Shown: piece by piece, positions 25,799 through 34,970 of the stretch
Position numbering within the stretch: the stretch's first letter is position 1
How the letters are laid out: the number at the start of each line of letters is the position of its first letter
Source of the DNA: Hyphomicrobiales bacterium
GTDB lineage: Bacteria > Pseudomonadota > Alphaproteobacteria > Rhizobiales > Devosiaceae
Reading direction: 5' to 3'
Assembly: GCA_004144345.1 (NCBI GenBank)
Contig: SEEL01000006.1
Span: forward strand, 62,001-126,000
Length of the DNA: 64,000 nucleotides
Notes under the pieces: model-generated
The model's input: only the letters and a program-made list of their open reading frames with translations
Told to the model about the DNA's origin: nothing
The model's database searches: none
Made by a program: the position numbers and the translations under genes

Positions 25799-26650
25799 TT
25801 AGGCTGGCATGGGTGAGGTGCTACCAGACTTATGGATAGCGCGCAGGCGCGCTGCCAGGCCCTCGCCCATGATCAGTCGCCGCTCGGCGCCCGAACAATC
25901 GGCCAATACCGATTGCTCCAGCGCATGCTCGAAGCCGGCAAACTCGAGCACCGGACTGAAGTCTGATCCCCAGTGCAGCCGATCAGCGGAAAAATGCGCC
26001 CGCAGTGCATCAACAAACGGGCGGGCCGCGACGTGTGGTGGCGTCGGGTCGACGGCATAGAGGCCCGACAGCTTGACGCTGACATTTGCGAGTGGCGCCA
26101 ACGCCAGTAGTGACGCGAGCCTGTCCTCCGCCGCTGGCGCTGAAACTGCGGCCTCAACGCGACCAGGCAGGCCGAGATGCGCGAACATGAACTGACAACC
26201 TGGCGTCCGCTCGATCAGCGCTCTCAAGCCGGAAACTGCCGGCGGCGGGGCATTGATCGAGATCAGCGCCCGAGCGTGATCGAGCGTCTCCCACACCTCA
26301 CGCGGCCAGGCTGCAACGCCGCGAGCCGCTTCGTCGTCCGCCAGATACAACGAGACGCCGACGTGGCCGGCGGCGAGCAAATCGAGCAGCGCCTCAACAC
26401 TAGGGATGTGGCCGCAGGGAAGGTACGCGACACTCGCGATCCAGGGCCTCGTGATTGCGAGCTCGCGCACATAGGCATTGTTGCCTGGATCGATATCCTC
26501 CTCATAGCAGACGACCAGAGCCTGACCGATGCCGTGACGCTGCATCAACTGCTCATAGAAGGCGACGTCCGACTGCCCACCCAGTGGTGAGGTCCCTGCG
26601 AAGCCGGTGTAGCCCCGCCGGAACAGGTGGATATGGGCGTCGACGATCAC
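25799..26650 (-). CDS. Amidohydrolase family 2 (TIM-barrel) hydrolase
   Basis: A 283-residue metal-dependent hydrolase of the Amidohydro_2 type. DAHIHLF at residues 4-10 supplies the HxH pair, FAHLG a further histidine and HWGSDFSP the catalytic Asp. Relatives hydrolyse lactones (sugar lactonases, PDC lactonase) or decarboxylate aromatic acids. GTG at 26650 is fixed by the GTGA overlap with the oxidoreductase gene. As the last gene of the minus-strand run it probably acts late in the pathway; a lactonase role would follow logically after a dehydrogenase. Confidence 0.8.
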   Translation of the reverse strand: MIVDAHIHLFRRGYTGFAGTSPLGGQSDVAFYEQLMQRHGIGQALVVCYEEDIDPGNNAYVRELAITRPWIASVAYLPCGHIPSVEALLDLLAAGHVGVSLYLADDEAARGVAAWPREVWETLDHARALISINAPPPAVSGLRALIERTPGCQFMFAHLGLPGRVEAAVSAPAAEDRLASLLALAPLANVSVKLSGLYAVDPTPPHVAARPFVDALRAHFSADRLHWGSDFSPVLEFAGFEHALEQSVLADCSGAERRLIMGEGLAARLRAIHKSGSTSPMPA

Positions 26651-27573
26651 GGGTTGACCATGCGCACGATCCGCTCGGCGATGAGCAAACCGCGCAGCGC
26701 ATCTTCGGGCGTAACGGGAGCGACGAGCCGTCCCGAGCGAATGCCCGAGAGGAACGCTTCAAGCTCAACCCGCAGGGGATCGTCGTCACTTGCCAGGGGC
26801 AGTTGGTGGTGCCCCTCAGCGGTATAGAGGTCTATGCCCCGCCCCGCCTCGAACTCGACGCTGCCCCGCGTCCCGACGAGTTCCACCCTGTCTGGTGGAC
26901 AGTCGAGACTGGGATGCAGCCAGGCCAGCGACAAGTGCCATTGCGCTCCTCGCAGCGACCCTATCTCCGTTGCGGTCAGCGACCGGAAGTCGTTGGCCGG
27001 AAGCCGTCGTGCCGACACATCGACGGCATCGCTGCCATCGAACCACAGCGCCAGATCAATGTCGTGCACCATTGTGGTGAACACCGGATCGACATCGCGA
27101 TATCGCTCGGCATGGCTGCTGTCACGATAGCGCCGCGACACGATCCGCAGCAGGTCGCCTATCTGCCCCTCCTGGACGATCTCATGCAATTTGCGGTGCG
27201 GCGCCGAGAAGCGCAATATGTGCCCTGGCTGGAGGAAGGCGCGGCTGCATGAGGCGGCCTCGCAGAGCTGCTGCATGATAGCGGAGTCCGGCGCTACCGG
27301 TTTCTCGACCAGCACCGGAATGTTGCGCTCCAGTGCCATGATCGCCAGTGGCGCATGCGCTACAGCCGGCGTGGCGATGACGATGCCGTCCGGTGCGAAG
27401 CGCTGGATCAGCCGGCCTGCGTCCTGGTCCCGGTCCGCGACTGGAAACAGCGCTCCGAGCCGCTCCAGCTCATCGGCGCGCGACTCCGCCACGGCCAGTT
27501 CCACGCCCATGTCCAAAAGCGCTCGCAGGTGTTCCTTGCCGAATGCCCCGCCGCCTGCCACGAGGACCTTCAC
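26647..27573 (-). CDS. Gfo/Idh/MocA-family NAD(P)-dependent oxidoreductase
   Basis: A 308-residue oxidoreductase with an N-terminal Rossmann domain (VLVAGGGAFGKEH), the EKPVA motif containing the catalytic-type lysine, and a C-terminal Gfo/Idh substrate domain with HDIDLALWF. GTG at 27573 overlaps the preceding TGA as GTGA; longer readings only traverse the PLP gene. The family oxidises sugars, inositols or cyclic and amino-acid-derived substrates. Coupled to the Amidohydro_2 gene downstream. Confidence 0.86.
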   Translation of the reverse strand: MKVLVAGGGAFGKEHLRALLDMGVELAVAESRADELERLGALFPVADRDQDAGRLIQRFAPDGIVIATPAVAHAPLAIMALERNIPVLVEKPVAPDSAIMQQLCEAASCSRAFLQPGHILRFSAPHRKLHEIVQEGQIGDLLRIVSRRYRDSSHAERYRDVDPVFTTMVHDIDLALWFDGSDAVDVSARRLPANDFRSLTATEIGSLRGAQWHLSLAWLHPSLDCPPDRVELVGTRGSVEFEAGRGIDLYTAEGHHQLPLASDDDPLRVELEAFLSGIRSGRLVAPVTPEDALRGLLIAERIVRMVNP

Positions 27574-28517
27574 AGTACGGTCCCCTCCGGTCCGGCGCCG
27601 CACACCAGTGCACAAATCCGCTGGCTCGTCGCAAGTACCCCATGACCGCTGCGCAACGCGGCTACCGACGCCGAGCCAGCGAGGTCGGCCGCGATTCCAT
27701 GTTCGAACCACAGCCACTGTGCAGCGGCGAGCATTTCCTCATCCGATACCAGAACGACGTCCTTTACGTGCCTCCGGGCGATCTCGAACAATCGCTCATC
27801 GGTGCGCCGGCAACTCATTGTCGCTACCTTGCTGGTAAGCTCGCCCAGCGTCACCACTTCGCCGGCATCGAGGCTCGCCTTCATCGTCGGCGATCCCGCC
27901 GGTTCGACGGCCACAATGTTCACCTCTGGCCGTCGCGCCTTGATCGCCGTGGCGAGGCCGGACACCAACCCGCCACCGCCGATTGCGACGACCACTGTGT
28001 CGAAATCGGCAATCTGCTCCATGATCTCAAGACCGAGCGTCCCCTGCCCTGCCACCACCAATGGATCGGCGAAGGGGTGGAAATAGGCAGCGCCGCTATC
28101 ACGTGCGAAGGCAAGCGCCGCTTCGTTCGACACCGCCCACTCCGCGCCGACGATGCGCACGTCGGCGCCCCATTTGCGCATCTTATCCACCTTCACCGGC
28201 GACACCGTCTCCGGCACATAGACGAACGCCGGCACGCCAGCGACGAAGGCGCTCCGCGCTACCGCCAGGCCATGATTGCCGCCCGACGCGGTGACGATTC
28301 CCGCAGCAATCTCCTCCGGCCGCGCGCCGAGCAGCCGGTTCATGGCACCGCGCGCCTTGAACGACCCCGTCACCTGCAGCAGTTCGAGTTTCAGCACGAC
28401 GCTTGCCGAGACCGGCAGCGCTTCGCGTTCGCGGCCAGCCTCATAGACCGGCGTCGTCCGCACATAAGGCGCGATACGATCGCGCGCGAGCTCGACGTCC
28501 TCGATGCCGATCATCAT
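27570..28517 (-). CDS. Threonine dehydratase-like PLP enzyme (EutB-like)
   Basis: A 315-residue fold type II PLP enzyme of the threonine/serine dehydratase group. LQVTGSFKARGA holds the PLP lysine, followed by TASGGNHG and the IGGGGL cofactor loop. It lacks the ACT regulatory domain of biosynthetic threonine deaminase, and this short form next to a DoeB/EutE-like deacylase recalls hydroxyectoine utilisation EutB. ATGATGA at the junction couples it to the deacylase (start 28517 or 28514). I infer a dedicated dehydratase/lyase acting on the deacylated amino acid. Confidence 0.8.
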   Translation of the reverse strand: MMIGIEDVELARDRIAPYVRTTPVYEAGREREALPVSASVVLKLELLQVTGSFKARGAMNRLLGARPEEIAAGIVTASGGNHGLAVARSAFVAGVPAFVYVPETVSPVKVDKMRKWGADVRIVGAEWAVSNEAALAFARDSGAAYFHPFADPLVVAGQGTLGLEIMEQIADFDTVVVAIGGGGLVSGLATAIKARRPEVNIVAVEPAGSPTMKASLDAGEVVTLGELTSKVATMSCRRTDERLFEIARRHVKDVVLVSDEEMLAAAQWLWFEHGIAADLAGSASVAALRSGHGVLATSQRICALVCGAGPEGTVL

Positions 28518-29545
28518 GGCGCGACCCGGCCATAGGGCGAGGCGACGACAACGCAGCAATTGCCCAGCGACACGCGCCCCGGATGGCGCTGGCCATAGAC
28601 AATACCGTCGATGCCATAATGCACAGTCACCGGCTCGGCCGTGAGGTCCCAGATGCGCCGCACGCGCCCCGCTGGCTGCCCCGCCGACACGCGCTCGCCC
28701 AGTTGGTGGAAGGGCTCGAATACGCCGTCGGTGGGCGCATAGACATAGGCCGCGGCGCCGCTGAGTTCGAGGATCTGCCGATCTGCACCCGCGTCGCGCG
28801 GCGGCGTTCCCTCCATCACGCCCAGGTGCGCCAGGACATTGCGGACGCCACGCCGGCAGATCTCGAGCGCATCCAGCGAGACAGTGCCGCGTCCGCGCAT
28901 CTCCGTTCCCACCGTGATGAGCCCGGCAGCGCAGGCCGTCGCGGTCGCCGTACGCTGGTCGCCCATATTGGCGATCACCACGGTGTAGGGTGCATCGAAT
29001 GCCTCCACCGCCGCGACATTCCTGCGATGCAACTCAACATCGTTGGTCGGCTCGATGATGGCGCTCGGCAGAATATCCAGCGAGGATCCGCCGGAATGCA
29101 GATCGAGGAAGGCGTCCGCCATGGGGAAGATCCGGTGCGTCACATAGGCCGCGATCTGTTCGGTAATCGAGCCCATGGCATTGCCTGGCCAGATACGGTT
29201 GAAGTTCAGGCCGTCCACCGGCGAGGTGCGGGTCGCGGCCATCACCGCATGAACATTGTTCGCCGGCATCAGGATCAGCCGTCCCTGGATCGTCGCCGGG
29301 TCGAGATCGCGCGCCAGCTCGCCGATCGTGATGGGCCCCTCATACTCGTCACCATGGTTGCCGCCCTCGATCACCACAGTCGGGCCCTCGCCATTGGCGA
29401 TCACCGCAATCGGCACCTGCGTCACGCCCCATGCGTCCCCATTGGGCGAGTGCGGGATGCTGACGAAGCCGAGTTGCCTCCCCTGCTTGTCGAAATCGAC
29501 ATTGGTGAAGCCGTTGCCGGTGTAGCTGTGAGGAATGTTCAGCAT
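28514..29545 (-). CDS. DoeB/EutE-like N-acyl amino acid deacylase (AspA/AstE family)
   Basis: A 343-residue zinc deacylase. Zinc ligands are in GGNHGDEYEGP and LDLHSGGSS, and the segments DAWGVTQVPIAVI, TRTSPVDGLNFNRIWPG and TEMRGRGTVS match the layout I know for the DoeB/EutE branch, which deacetylates N-acetyl-diaminobutyrate in ectoine breakdown. The 29-bp gap before it is the largest within the minus-strand run below 34.8 kb. No ectoine hydrolase (DoeA) or DoeC/DoeD partner is nearby, so a different N-acyl amino acid is likely. Confidence 0.83.
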   Translation of the reverse strand: MLNIPHSYTGNGFTNVDFDKQGRQLGFVSIPHSPNGDAWGVTQVPIAVIANGEGPTVVIEGGNHGDEYEGPITIGELARDLDPATIQGRLILMPANNVHAVMAATRTSPVDGLNFNRIWPGNAMGSITEQIAAYVTHRIFPMADAFLDLHSGGSSLDILPSAIIEPTNDVELHRRNVAAVEAFDAPYTVVIANMGDQRTATATACAAGLITVGTEMRGRGTVSLDALEICRRGVRNVLAHLGVMEGTPPRDAGADRQILELSGAAAYVYAPTDGVFEPFHQLGERVSAGQPAGRVRRIWDLTAEPVTVHYGIDGIVYGQRHPGRVSLGNCCVVVASPYGRVAP

Positions 29546-29574
29546 GGAATACTTCGCGTTTTGGATCGTTGGAG

Positions 29575-30654
29575 TCAGGCGTGCCGCAGCGCGGCGATCG
29601 TCGTCACGAGTTCATCGGCCGACGGCCGGTCGAGCGCGCCGAAACTGTATCTGGTGTGGAACGAGGCTCCCGGCGCGATCTGGACCAGTTGCCCACCCCG
29701 CCGCGCAGCGGCCAGACCATCGGCCGGCGCGGTGGCGGGCAGCACCAGTCCAAGCGCATCCTGATTGGGCCCACGTGTCATCCAGCGCACCGCATAGGGC
29801 AACTCGGATGGCCTGTAGCTGACGAAGTCACCGCCGCCATCGGGATGCCGCTGCAGCACATGCGTAAAGCCATCGGCGCCGGCCGCCACCTGCATGGTCA
29901 GCACCAGCTCAGGCAGCACGGCGACACCCGCCTCCACCACCCGATGCGACGGCGGATCGGCGCTGACGCGCTCGTGGTAGTCTCGTGCCGCCGCAGGTGC
30001 GTCGTCCTGCCCTCGCACAGCGATGCTGGCGTCATCGGCCGCGTCATGCAGCGTCGCGCCGTCCACCGGCAGGAAATTGATATGCGCGAGATACATAAAG
30101 GGTAGCAGCGTTCCCGCCTGGTTTTCCACCACCAGGTCGACATCGATCGATGTGCCGGCTTCACGCAGGCGGAGGCGCGGCCGCGCCACGAAGTCATGCG
30201 AGAAGGCCAGCACATCGCGGCCCTCACCCATGATATCGACGAACGCCCCGTCGGCATCATGGCCGCACTCGAGCCAGGCCTCTGTCAATGGCAGGGCTGG
30301 CAACTCACCGTGCAGCGGATGCCGGTCCTCGGGTCCCGGATTGCCCATCGCCGTACCACCACAATGCAGCAGCAACGCGCCATAGCTGCGCAAATAGTCG
30401 CGCGTCGCCTGCGGCTCGTCGAACATCGATCGCATGGTCAGGCGCCGGCCGTGGAACTGCGCGTCCCACACCTGCTGCCCCTGGAACGGCAGGACGACAA
30501 TCTCGCCCACCGCATTGGCGATCCTGAGGCCAGCCACGCCGGAGCGATAGCGAAATGCCGTGGCGGTGAAGGCGCCGAAGCGCGCCACAACAATTGGGAC
30601 CGGCGTGAACAGTGACGAATCGAGCCTGAAGGCGGCGGCCGCTTTCGACACCAT
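29575..30654 (-). CDS. DUF4432/aldose 1-epimerase-like protein
   Basis: A 359-residue all-beta protein resembling the DUF4432 group of galactose-mutarotase-like proteins: HGELPALPLTEAWLE, a central AHINFLPVDGA and C-terminal RWMTRGPNQDALGLVLPAT. Start ATG at 30654 lies 1 bp after the amidohydrolase stop; longer readings only traverse that gene. Members of this fold interconvert sugar anomers or act on sugar-like rings. Its presence in an amino-acid-like catabolic operon suggests the substrate carries a sugar or cyclic moiety. Confidence 0.75.
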   Translation of the reverse strand: MVSKAAAAFRLDSSLFTPVPIVVARFGAFTATAFRYRSGVAGLRIANAVGEIVVLPFQGQQVWDAQFHGRRLTMRSMFDEPQATRDYLRSYGALLLHCGGTAMGNPGPEDRHPLHGELPALPLTEAWLECGHDADGAFVDIMGEGRDVLAFSHDFVARPRLRLREAGTSIDVDLVVENQAGTLLPFMYLAHINFLPVDGATLHDAADDASIAVRGQDDAPAAARDYHERVSADPPSHRVVEAGVAVLPELVLTMQVAAGADGFTHVLQRHPDGGGDFVSYRPSELPYAVRWMTRGPNQDALGLVLPATAPADGLAAARRGGQLVQIAPGASFHTRYSFGALDRPSADELVTTIAALRHA

Positions 30655-30655
30655 G

Positions 30656-32143
30656 CTAACCCCGCCGCCGCATCGAGCGGCCGATGTCGTTCGCTGCCAC
30701 GACATGTCCCATGCGCGACAGCAGGTCGCGCGAAGCTTCCCGCACCCGTGCGTAGATGGCGTGTTCGTCGAGCTGGGCAAAACGACCCGCATCGAGCACC
30801 ACGCTGCCATTGATGATGACCGTGTGGACCGATTTTGAACGCGACGCGTAGAACAGGTTTCGGATCAGATTGGTGCTCGGCACCATCTCCGGCCGGTTGA
30901 GCGTGTGGATGACGATGTCGGCCCGCTTGCCGGCTTCGAGCGAGCCGATCTCATGTTCAAGCCCTACAGCCCGGGCCCCTGCCCGCGTTGCCATCTGCAG
31001 GCCGTCTTCGGCGATGAGGTAGGTCCGGTCCATGTGCACGTCGCGTGCCGCCATGACCGCCAGGTTTGCCTGCCGCCACAAATCGAAATCATTCGACCAA
31101 TTGGGGGAATCCGACCCAAGGCCGACATTGGCCCCACGCCGCCACAGTTCGGCATGCCGCCCATGCAATGAGCTCCCATGTCCCCACATCATCGACGCCG
31201 CCGGCGCCCAGGCTATCGACGCGCCGCGGTCGATCAGCGCCTCGCACTCGGCATCCGTGAGATGATTGGCATGGCCGAAGGTCACATTGCGATCGAGAAA
31301 ACCCGTCTCATGCAGATGCACCAACGGGTCCTTGCCAAAGCGCTGCCGATCCGCCTCGGTATCGGCCGGGCTGTATGACTGGTGGATGTTCAGCGTCACC
31401 TTCGCCGCATCGGCGCAGGCTTTTGCCTCCATCATAAGGTCTTCGCTCGCCGTCCCCAGACCGAGTACAGCCACGTGGCCACGGACCAACACGTCGGGAT
31501 CGGCATTGCGCTTGGCCTGGCGCCCTAGCGTCGCCATCGCCTCGGCCTTCGTCTTGGGCGCCCGCGCCAGTTCGGTGTGCAGTCGTGCCTGTGTCGCGCA
31601 ACTTGTGCAGCCGTCATCCTGCTCGAGCTTGCCCTGCGAAAACCCCTGCGGCTGGTCCCAGATGAAGGCGTCACCAAGGATGGCGCGGATGCCAACTTCG
31701 TTAGCGGCTTTTGCGCCCATCTCGGGCGTCAGGATGGTGCCGGCCTCCATGAAACAGGTCGAACCGTTCCGTACCATCTCCATCGAGGCCAGCAGTACCG
31801 ACAGATACTCGTCCTCGTCCGTCACCGTGTTGTAGAAATGTCCTTCGAACGTGTCGAACGAGTCACTCTCGACCAGCTGGTCCGGCAACACGCTGCGAAA
31901 CAGATGATACGACGCATGCACGTGGCACTCGACAAAACCCGGATGCACGGGCGCGCCCTCGGCGTCGATCTCACGCTTGCCGCGGTAGCGGCTCGCGACG
32001 TCCCGATCCTCGCCCACGGCGAGGATCCGCCCGTCATCGCCAACGGCAATGGCGCCATCCGTGATGATCGTCCCGTCATCATCCATGGTGATGATGTAGC
32101 CGTGCCTAACCACCAGCTCCGCCAGGATCTTGCTGTCGCTCAT
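30656..32143 (-). CDS. Chlorohydrolase/deaminase-like amidohydrolase (AtzA/SsnA type)
   Basis: A 495-residue amidohydrolase of the cytosine-deaminase-like superfamily. Metal ligands: HPGFVECHVHAS (HxH, about residue 75), NIHQS, FGHANHL and the Asp of GLGSDSPNWSND. The C-terminal beta-sandwich segment GSLEAGKRADIVIH is intact. Members remove amino or chloro groups from rings or hydrolyse cyclic amides. It follows the importer ATPase by 1 bp and is the first catabolic enzyme of the operon, so it probably opens or deaminates the imported compound. Confidence 0.88.
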   Translation of the reverse strand: MSDSKILAELVVRHGYIITMDDDGTIITDGAIAVGDDGRILAVGEDRDVASRYRGKREIDAEGAPVHPGFVECHVHASYHLFRSVLPDQLVESDSFDTFEGHFYNTVTDEDEYLSVLLASMEMVRNGSTCFMEAGTILTPEMGAKAANEVGIRAILGDAFIWDQPQGFSQGKLEQDDGCTSCATQARLHTELARAPKTKAEAMATLGRQAKRNADPDVLVRGHVAVLGLGTASEDLMMEAKACADAAKVTLNIHQSYSPADTEADRQRFGKDPLVHLHETGFLDRNVTFGHANHLTDAECEALIDRGASIAWAPAASMMWGHGSSLHGRHAELWRRGANVGLGSDSPNWSNDFDLWRQANLAVMAARDVHMDRTYLIAEDGLQMATRAGARAVGLEHEIGSLEAGKRADIVIHTLNRPEMVPSTNLIRNLFYASRSKSVHTVIINGSVVLDAGRFAQLDEHAIYARVREASRDLLSRMGHVVAANDIGRSMRRRG

Positions 32144-32144
32144 C

Positions 32145-33224
32145 TCAACTCTCCCGCAGCAGATTGGCAGCGCCCGCCGCCCAGCTCAGTGTGACGTCGT
32201 TACCGATGCCGAGCCCGTCGGCCTCCTCGTCCCGGCACTCGACCCACACGGAAACGCTGCCTGCCACCACGACCCGCAGCCGGATACTGTTGCCCTGGTA
32301 GACGATCTCGGCGATGGCGCCCGCGATCTGGCGATCTGCCGAGGCGCCAGCGCCCCGACCGACACGGATCGCCTCCGGGCGTATCGACAGCGCCACGCGC
32401 TGCCCCAGCTGTAGTCCCGGCCCGATCGCAGCGTGCAGCGTGCCCACTTCGGTGTCTAGCGTCACGCCGTCGGCAGACAGCCCCGACACGTGCCCCCGCA
32501 GCAGATTGGTGGCGCCAACAAAGTCGGACACGAAGATCGAGCTGGGCCGCCGGTAGATGTCGCGCGGCGTGCCATACTGCTCGATACGACCGGCATTCAT
32601 GATGGCGATGCGGTCCGACATCACCAGCGCCTCGGTCTGGTCATGCGTCACGAACACGAAAGTTGCGCCCAGCCGCTTCTGGATCGCGCGCAGTTCCAGC
32701 TGCATCTGCTGACGCAGCTTCAGGTCCAGCGCCGACAGCGGTTCGTCGAGCAGTAGCACCCGCGGCTCCGCCGCCAGCGCGCGCGCCAGCGCCACACGCT
32801 GCGCCTGCCCGCCGCTCAGCTGCGCCGGATCCCGATCGCCAAGCGCTTCGAGCCGCACCAGTGCAAGCATCTCATCGACGCGGGCATTGATCTGGGCGCG
32901 CTGCACGCCGCGCAGCCGCAGGCCATAGCCGACATTCTCCCGCACGCTCATGTGCGGGAACAGGGCGCCACGCTGGAACACCATATTGGTCGGGCGTCGC
33001 TCCGGCAGGCGGTTGGTCAAATCCTCGCCATAGATCAATACTTGCCCGCGCGACGGTCGATCGAAGCCGGAGATAATCCGCAACAGGGTCGACTTGCCGC
33101 AACCGCTCGCGCCGAGCAGCGACACGAACTCACCGTCGGCGATCTTGAAGTCGATCTGCTCAAGCGCGGTCATCGACCCGAAGCGCTTGCTCAGCCCAAC
33201 CACCTCGACGGCATGACTGGTCAC
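32145..33224 (-). CDS. Spermidine/putrescine-type ABC transporter ATP-binding protein (PotA-like)
   Basis: A 359-residue ATPase with Walker A GASGCGKS, QLSGGQAQRVALARAL signature, LLLDEPLSALD Walker B and a C-terminal TOBE domain (LSIRPEAIRVG). GTG at 33224 overlaps the TAG of the permease gene by one base. With the two permeases and the PotD-like binding protein it forms a complete polyamine/opine-type importer. Confidence 0.92.
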   Translation of the reverse strand: MTSHAVEVVGLSKRFGSMTALEQIDFKIADGEFVSLLGASGCGKSTLLRIISGFDRPSRGQVLIYGEDLTNRLPERRPTNMVFQRGALFPHMSVRENVGYGLRLRGVQRAQINARVDEMLALVRLEALGDRDPAQLSGGQAQRVALARALAAEPRVLLLDEPLSALDLKLRQQMQLELRAIQKRLGATFVFVTHDQTEALVMSDRIAIMNAGRIEQYGTPRDIYRRPSSIFVSDFVGATNLLRGHVSGLSADGVTLDTEVGTLHAAIGPGLQLGQRVALSIRPEAIRVGRGAGASADRQIAGAIAEIVYQGNSIRLRVVVAGSVSVWVECRDEEADGLGIGNDVTLSWAAGAANLLRES

Positions 33225-34012
33225 TATGAGTTCCTCTTGTTGAGCAGATTTGAACCGATCACCAGGCAGGTCAGCAGCACCAGCAGGAAGGTCGCGATCG
33301 CATTGACCGAGGGATCGATGCCGCGTCGCATCAACCCCCACACCAGAGTCGGCACCGTTTGCTGGCTGCCGATGTTGAACCAGGTGATGACGAATTCATC
33401 GAGCGATAGCGCTGCCGCCAGCAGTGCCGCACCAACAACAGATGGGCGGATAAGCGGTAATGTGATGTCGCGGAAGGCCTGGAAGCGAGACGCGCCCAGA
33501 TCGCGCGCGGCCTCGAGGATCGTGAAGTCGAAACTCTCGAGCCGGGAGTTCATCGTGAGGATGACGAAAGGCAGGCTCACCAGCACATGACCGACAGCGG
33601 CGCCAGTCAGTCCTTGCGGCAACCCGATGGTGCGGAAGAACACAGCCAGTGCGATGCCGATCACCAGCAGGGGCACGATCGCCGGCAGCATGCTGGCCGA
33701 CAACAGCGCGTCGCGCCACCGCCGGTTGCGCAGCGTTACCAGGCCATAGGCAAAGGCCGCCCCCGCAACACCGCCGCCCACAGCCGACAGCAGCGCAAGG
33801 ATTGCCGAATTCTGCAGCGCCATCGGAATGAGCGGATCGGAAAACGCCCGCGCGTACCACGCCAGCGTGAGCCCCTCGACGGGCAGGCTGAGCCGTGGCG
33901 ACGTGGTGAAGGAGAAGAACACGATCACGATGATCGGCGCGTAGAGGTAGAACAGCACCAGTGCCACAAACAGGCCGGGCAGCAGCCGCGACTTCACCAT
34001 CTCGTCACCCAT
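33224..34012 (-). CDS. ABC transporter permease (PotC-like)
   Basis: A 262-residue permease of about six membrane spans with the EAA loop ILEAARDLGASRFQAF. ATG at 34012 overlaps the PotB-like gene by 19 bp; ATG at 34000 is an alternative. It is the second channel subunit of the module B2 importer. Confidence 0.9.
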   Translation of the reverse strand: MGDEMVKSRLLPGLFVALVLFYLYAPIIVIVFFSFTTSPRLSLPVEGLTLAWYARAFSDPLIPMALQNSAILALLSAVGGGVAGAAFAYGLVTLRNRRWRDALLSASMLPAIVPLLVIGIALAVFFRTIGLPQGLTGAAVGHVLVSLPFVILTMNSRLESFDFTILEAARDLGASRFQAFRDITLPLIRPSVVGAALLAAALSLDEFVITWFNIGSQQTVPTLVWGLMRRGIDPSVNAIATFLLVLLTCLVIGSNLLNKRNS

Positions 34013-34848
34013 CGGACGACCTGCGTGATGGCGACATAAAGCAACAGCGACACCCCCACGACGATGAACGCCATGGCCGCACCGAGCGGCCAGTTGGTGC
34101 CCGTACCCCGAAACTGGTCGGCGATCATGTTGCCGATCATGACGCTCTGGGTGCCTCCCACCAGCGTGGGCGTGACATAGTCACCTGCGGCCAGCAGGAA
34201 CGCGAAGGCGAACGCGGTGCGAACACCCGGCATCACCATCGGCACCAATATTGTGCGCAGCAGATGGAAGCGGTTGGCGCCCAGATCACGCGCCGCTTCG
34301 ATATGGTCACGCGGCACATTGAGCATTGCTGAATAGAGCGGCAGCACCGCCATCGGCAGCAACAGCCCGACCAGCGTGACCACCACCGAGAACTGGCTGT
34401 AGATCAGGAATTCGAGCGGCTCCTCGATCAGCCCGAGCCATTGCAGCGCCGAATTGAGCAGCCCCTGCTTCCCCAGGATCGTGCGCCACGCATAGATGCG
34501 CACAAGGTAGCCACTGAACAGCGACAGCATCACCAGTTGCAGGATCAACTGGCCACGCCGCTCGAACACGAAGCGCATGATGTAGGCAAGTGTGAAGGCC
34601 ACCGGCACGACTATCGCCGCCGCCCCGAGTCCCACGCCGATCGTACGCAGCAGCACACCGCGATACAGGTCGGACTCGATAACCTTCTGGTAGTTGGCGA
34701 AGGTGAAATCGGGGATCAGCACAAAGCCCTGGGCGCGCCACAAGCTGATCACCAGTAGGCTCAGCATCGGCACGCCGAAGAACAGAAAGTAAAACAGGCC
34801 GGCCGGCAGCAGGGGCGCGATGCCGCCCCCCGGCGCACGATCTGTCAT
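33994..34848 (-). CDS. ABC transporter permease (PotB-like)
   Basis: A permease of about 284 residues with six predicted spans and the EAA loop IEAARDLGANRFHLLRT. The start is uncertain: ATG at 34848 leads into APLLPAGLFYFLFFGVP, while TTG at 34869 has GGAAAG close by. The longer reading to 34953 runs into the repeated regulatory element and is rejected. First gene of the permease operon, about 70 nt downstream of a possible TTGACT/AAAATC promoter. Confidence 0.88.
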   Translation of the reverse strand: MTDRAPGGGIAPLLPAGLFYFLFFGVPMLSLLVISLWRAQGFVLIPDFTFANYQKVIESDLYRGVLLRTIGVGLGAAAIVVPVAFTLAYIMRFVFERRGQLILQLVMLSLFSGYLVRIYAWRTILGKQGLLNSALQWLGLIEEPLEFLIYSQFSVVVTLVGLLLPMAVLPLYSAMLNVPRDHIEAARDLGANRFHLLRTILVPMVMPGVRTAFAFAFLLAAGDYVTPTLVGGTQSVMIGNMIADQFRGTGTNWPLGAAMAFIVVGVSLLLYVAITQVVRWVTRW

Positions 34849-34933
34849 GGCATTCGAGCTGTTGCTCAAGGTCTTTCCACCGGCTCGATCGCTGCCGGAA
34901 TCGCCCGTACAGCGTGGTTGGGTCGATTTTCTT

Positions 34934-34970
34934 GGTTTTGTATATGAAGTCAAGAACTACTTATGAAACC
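34934..34970 (-). promoter_or_regulatory. Copy 1 of duplicated regulatory element, before the permease operon
   Basis: A 37-nt stretch whose central 28 bases (34940-34967) are identical to 37471-37498. Its ends GGTTT and AAACC are inverted, and TTCATA occurs twice on the minus strand. It includes, on the minus strand, TTGACT (34953-34948), 17 nt before AAAATC, a plausible promoter for potB. It overlaps the serine hydrolase stop codon. The divergent IclR protein at 37523 is the likely binder. Confidence 0.6.
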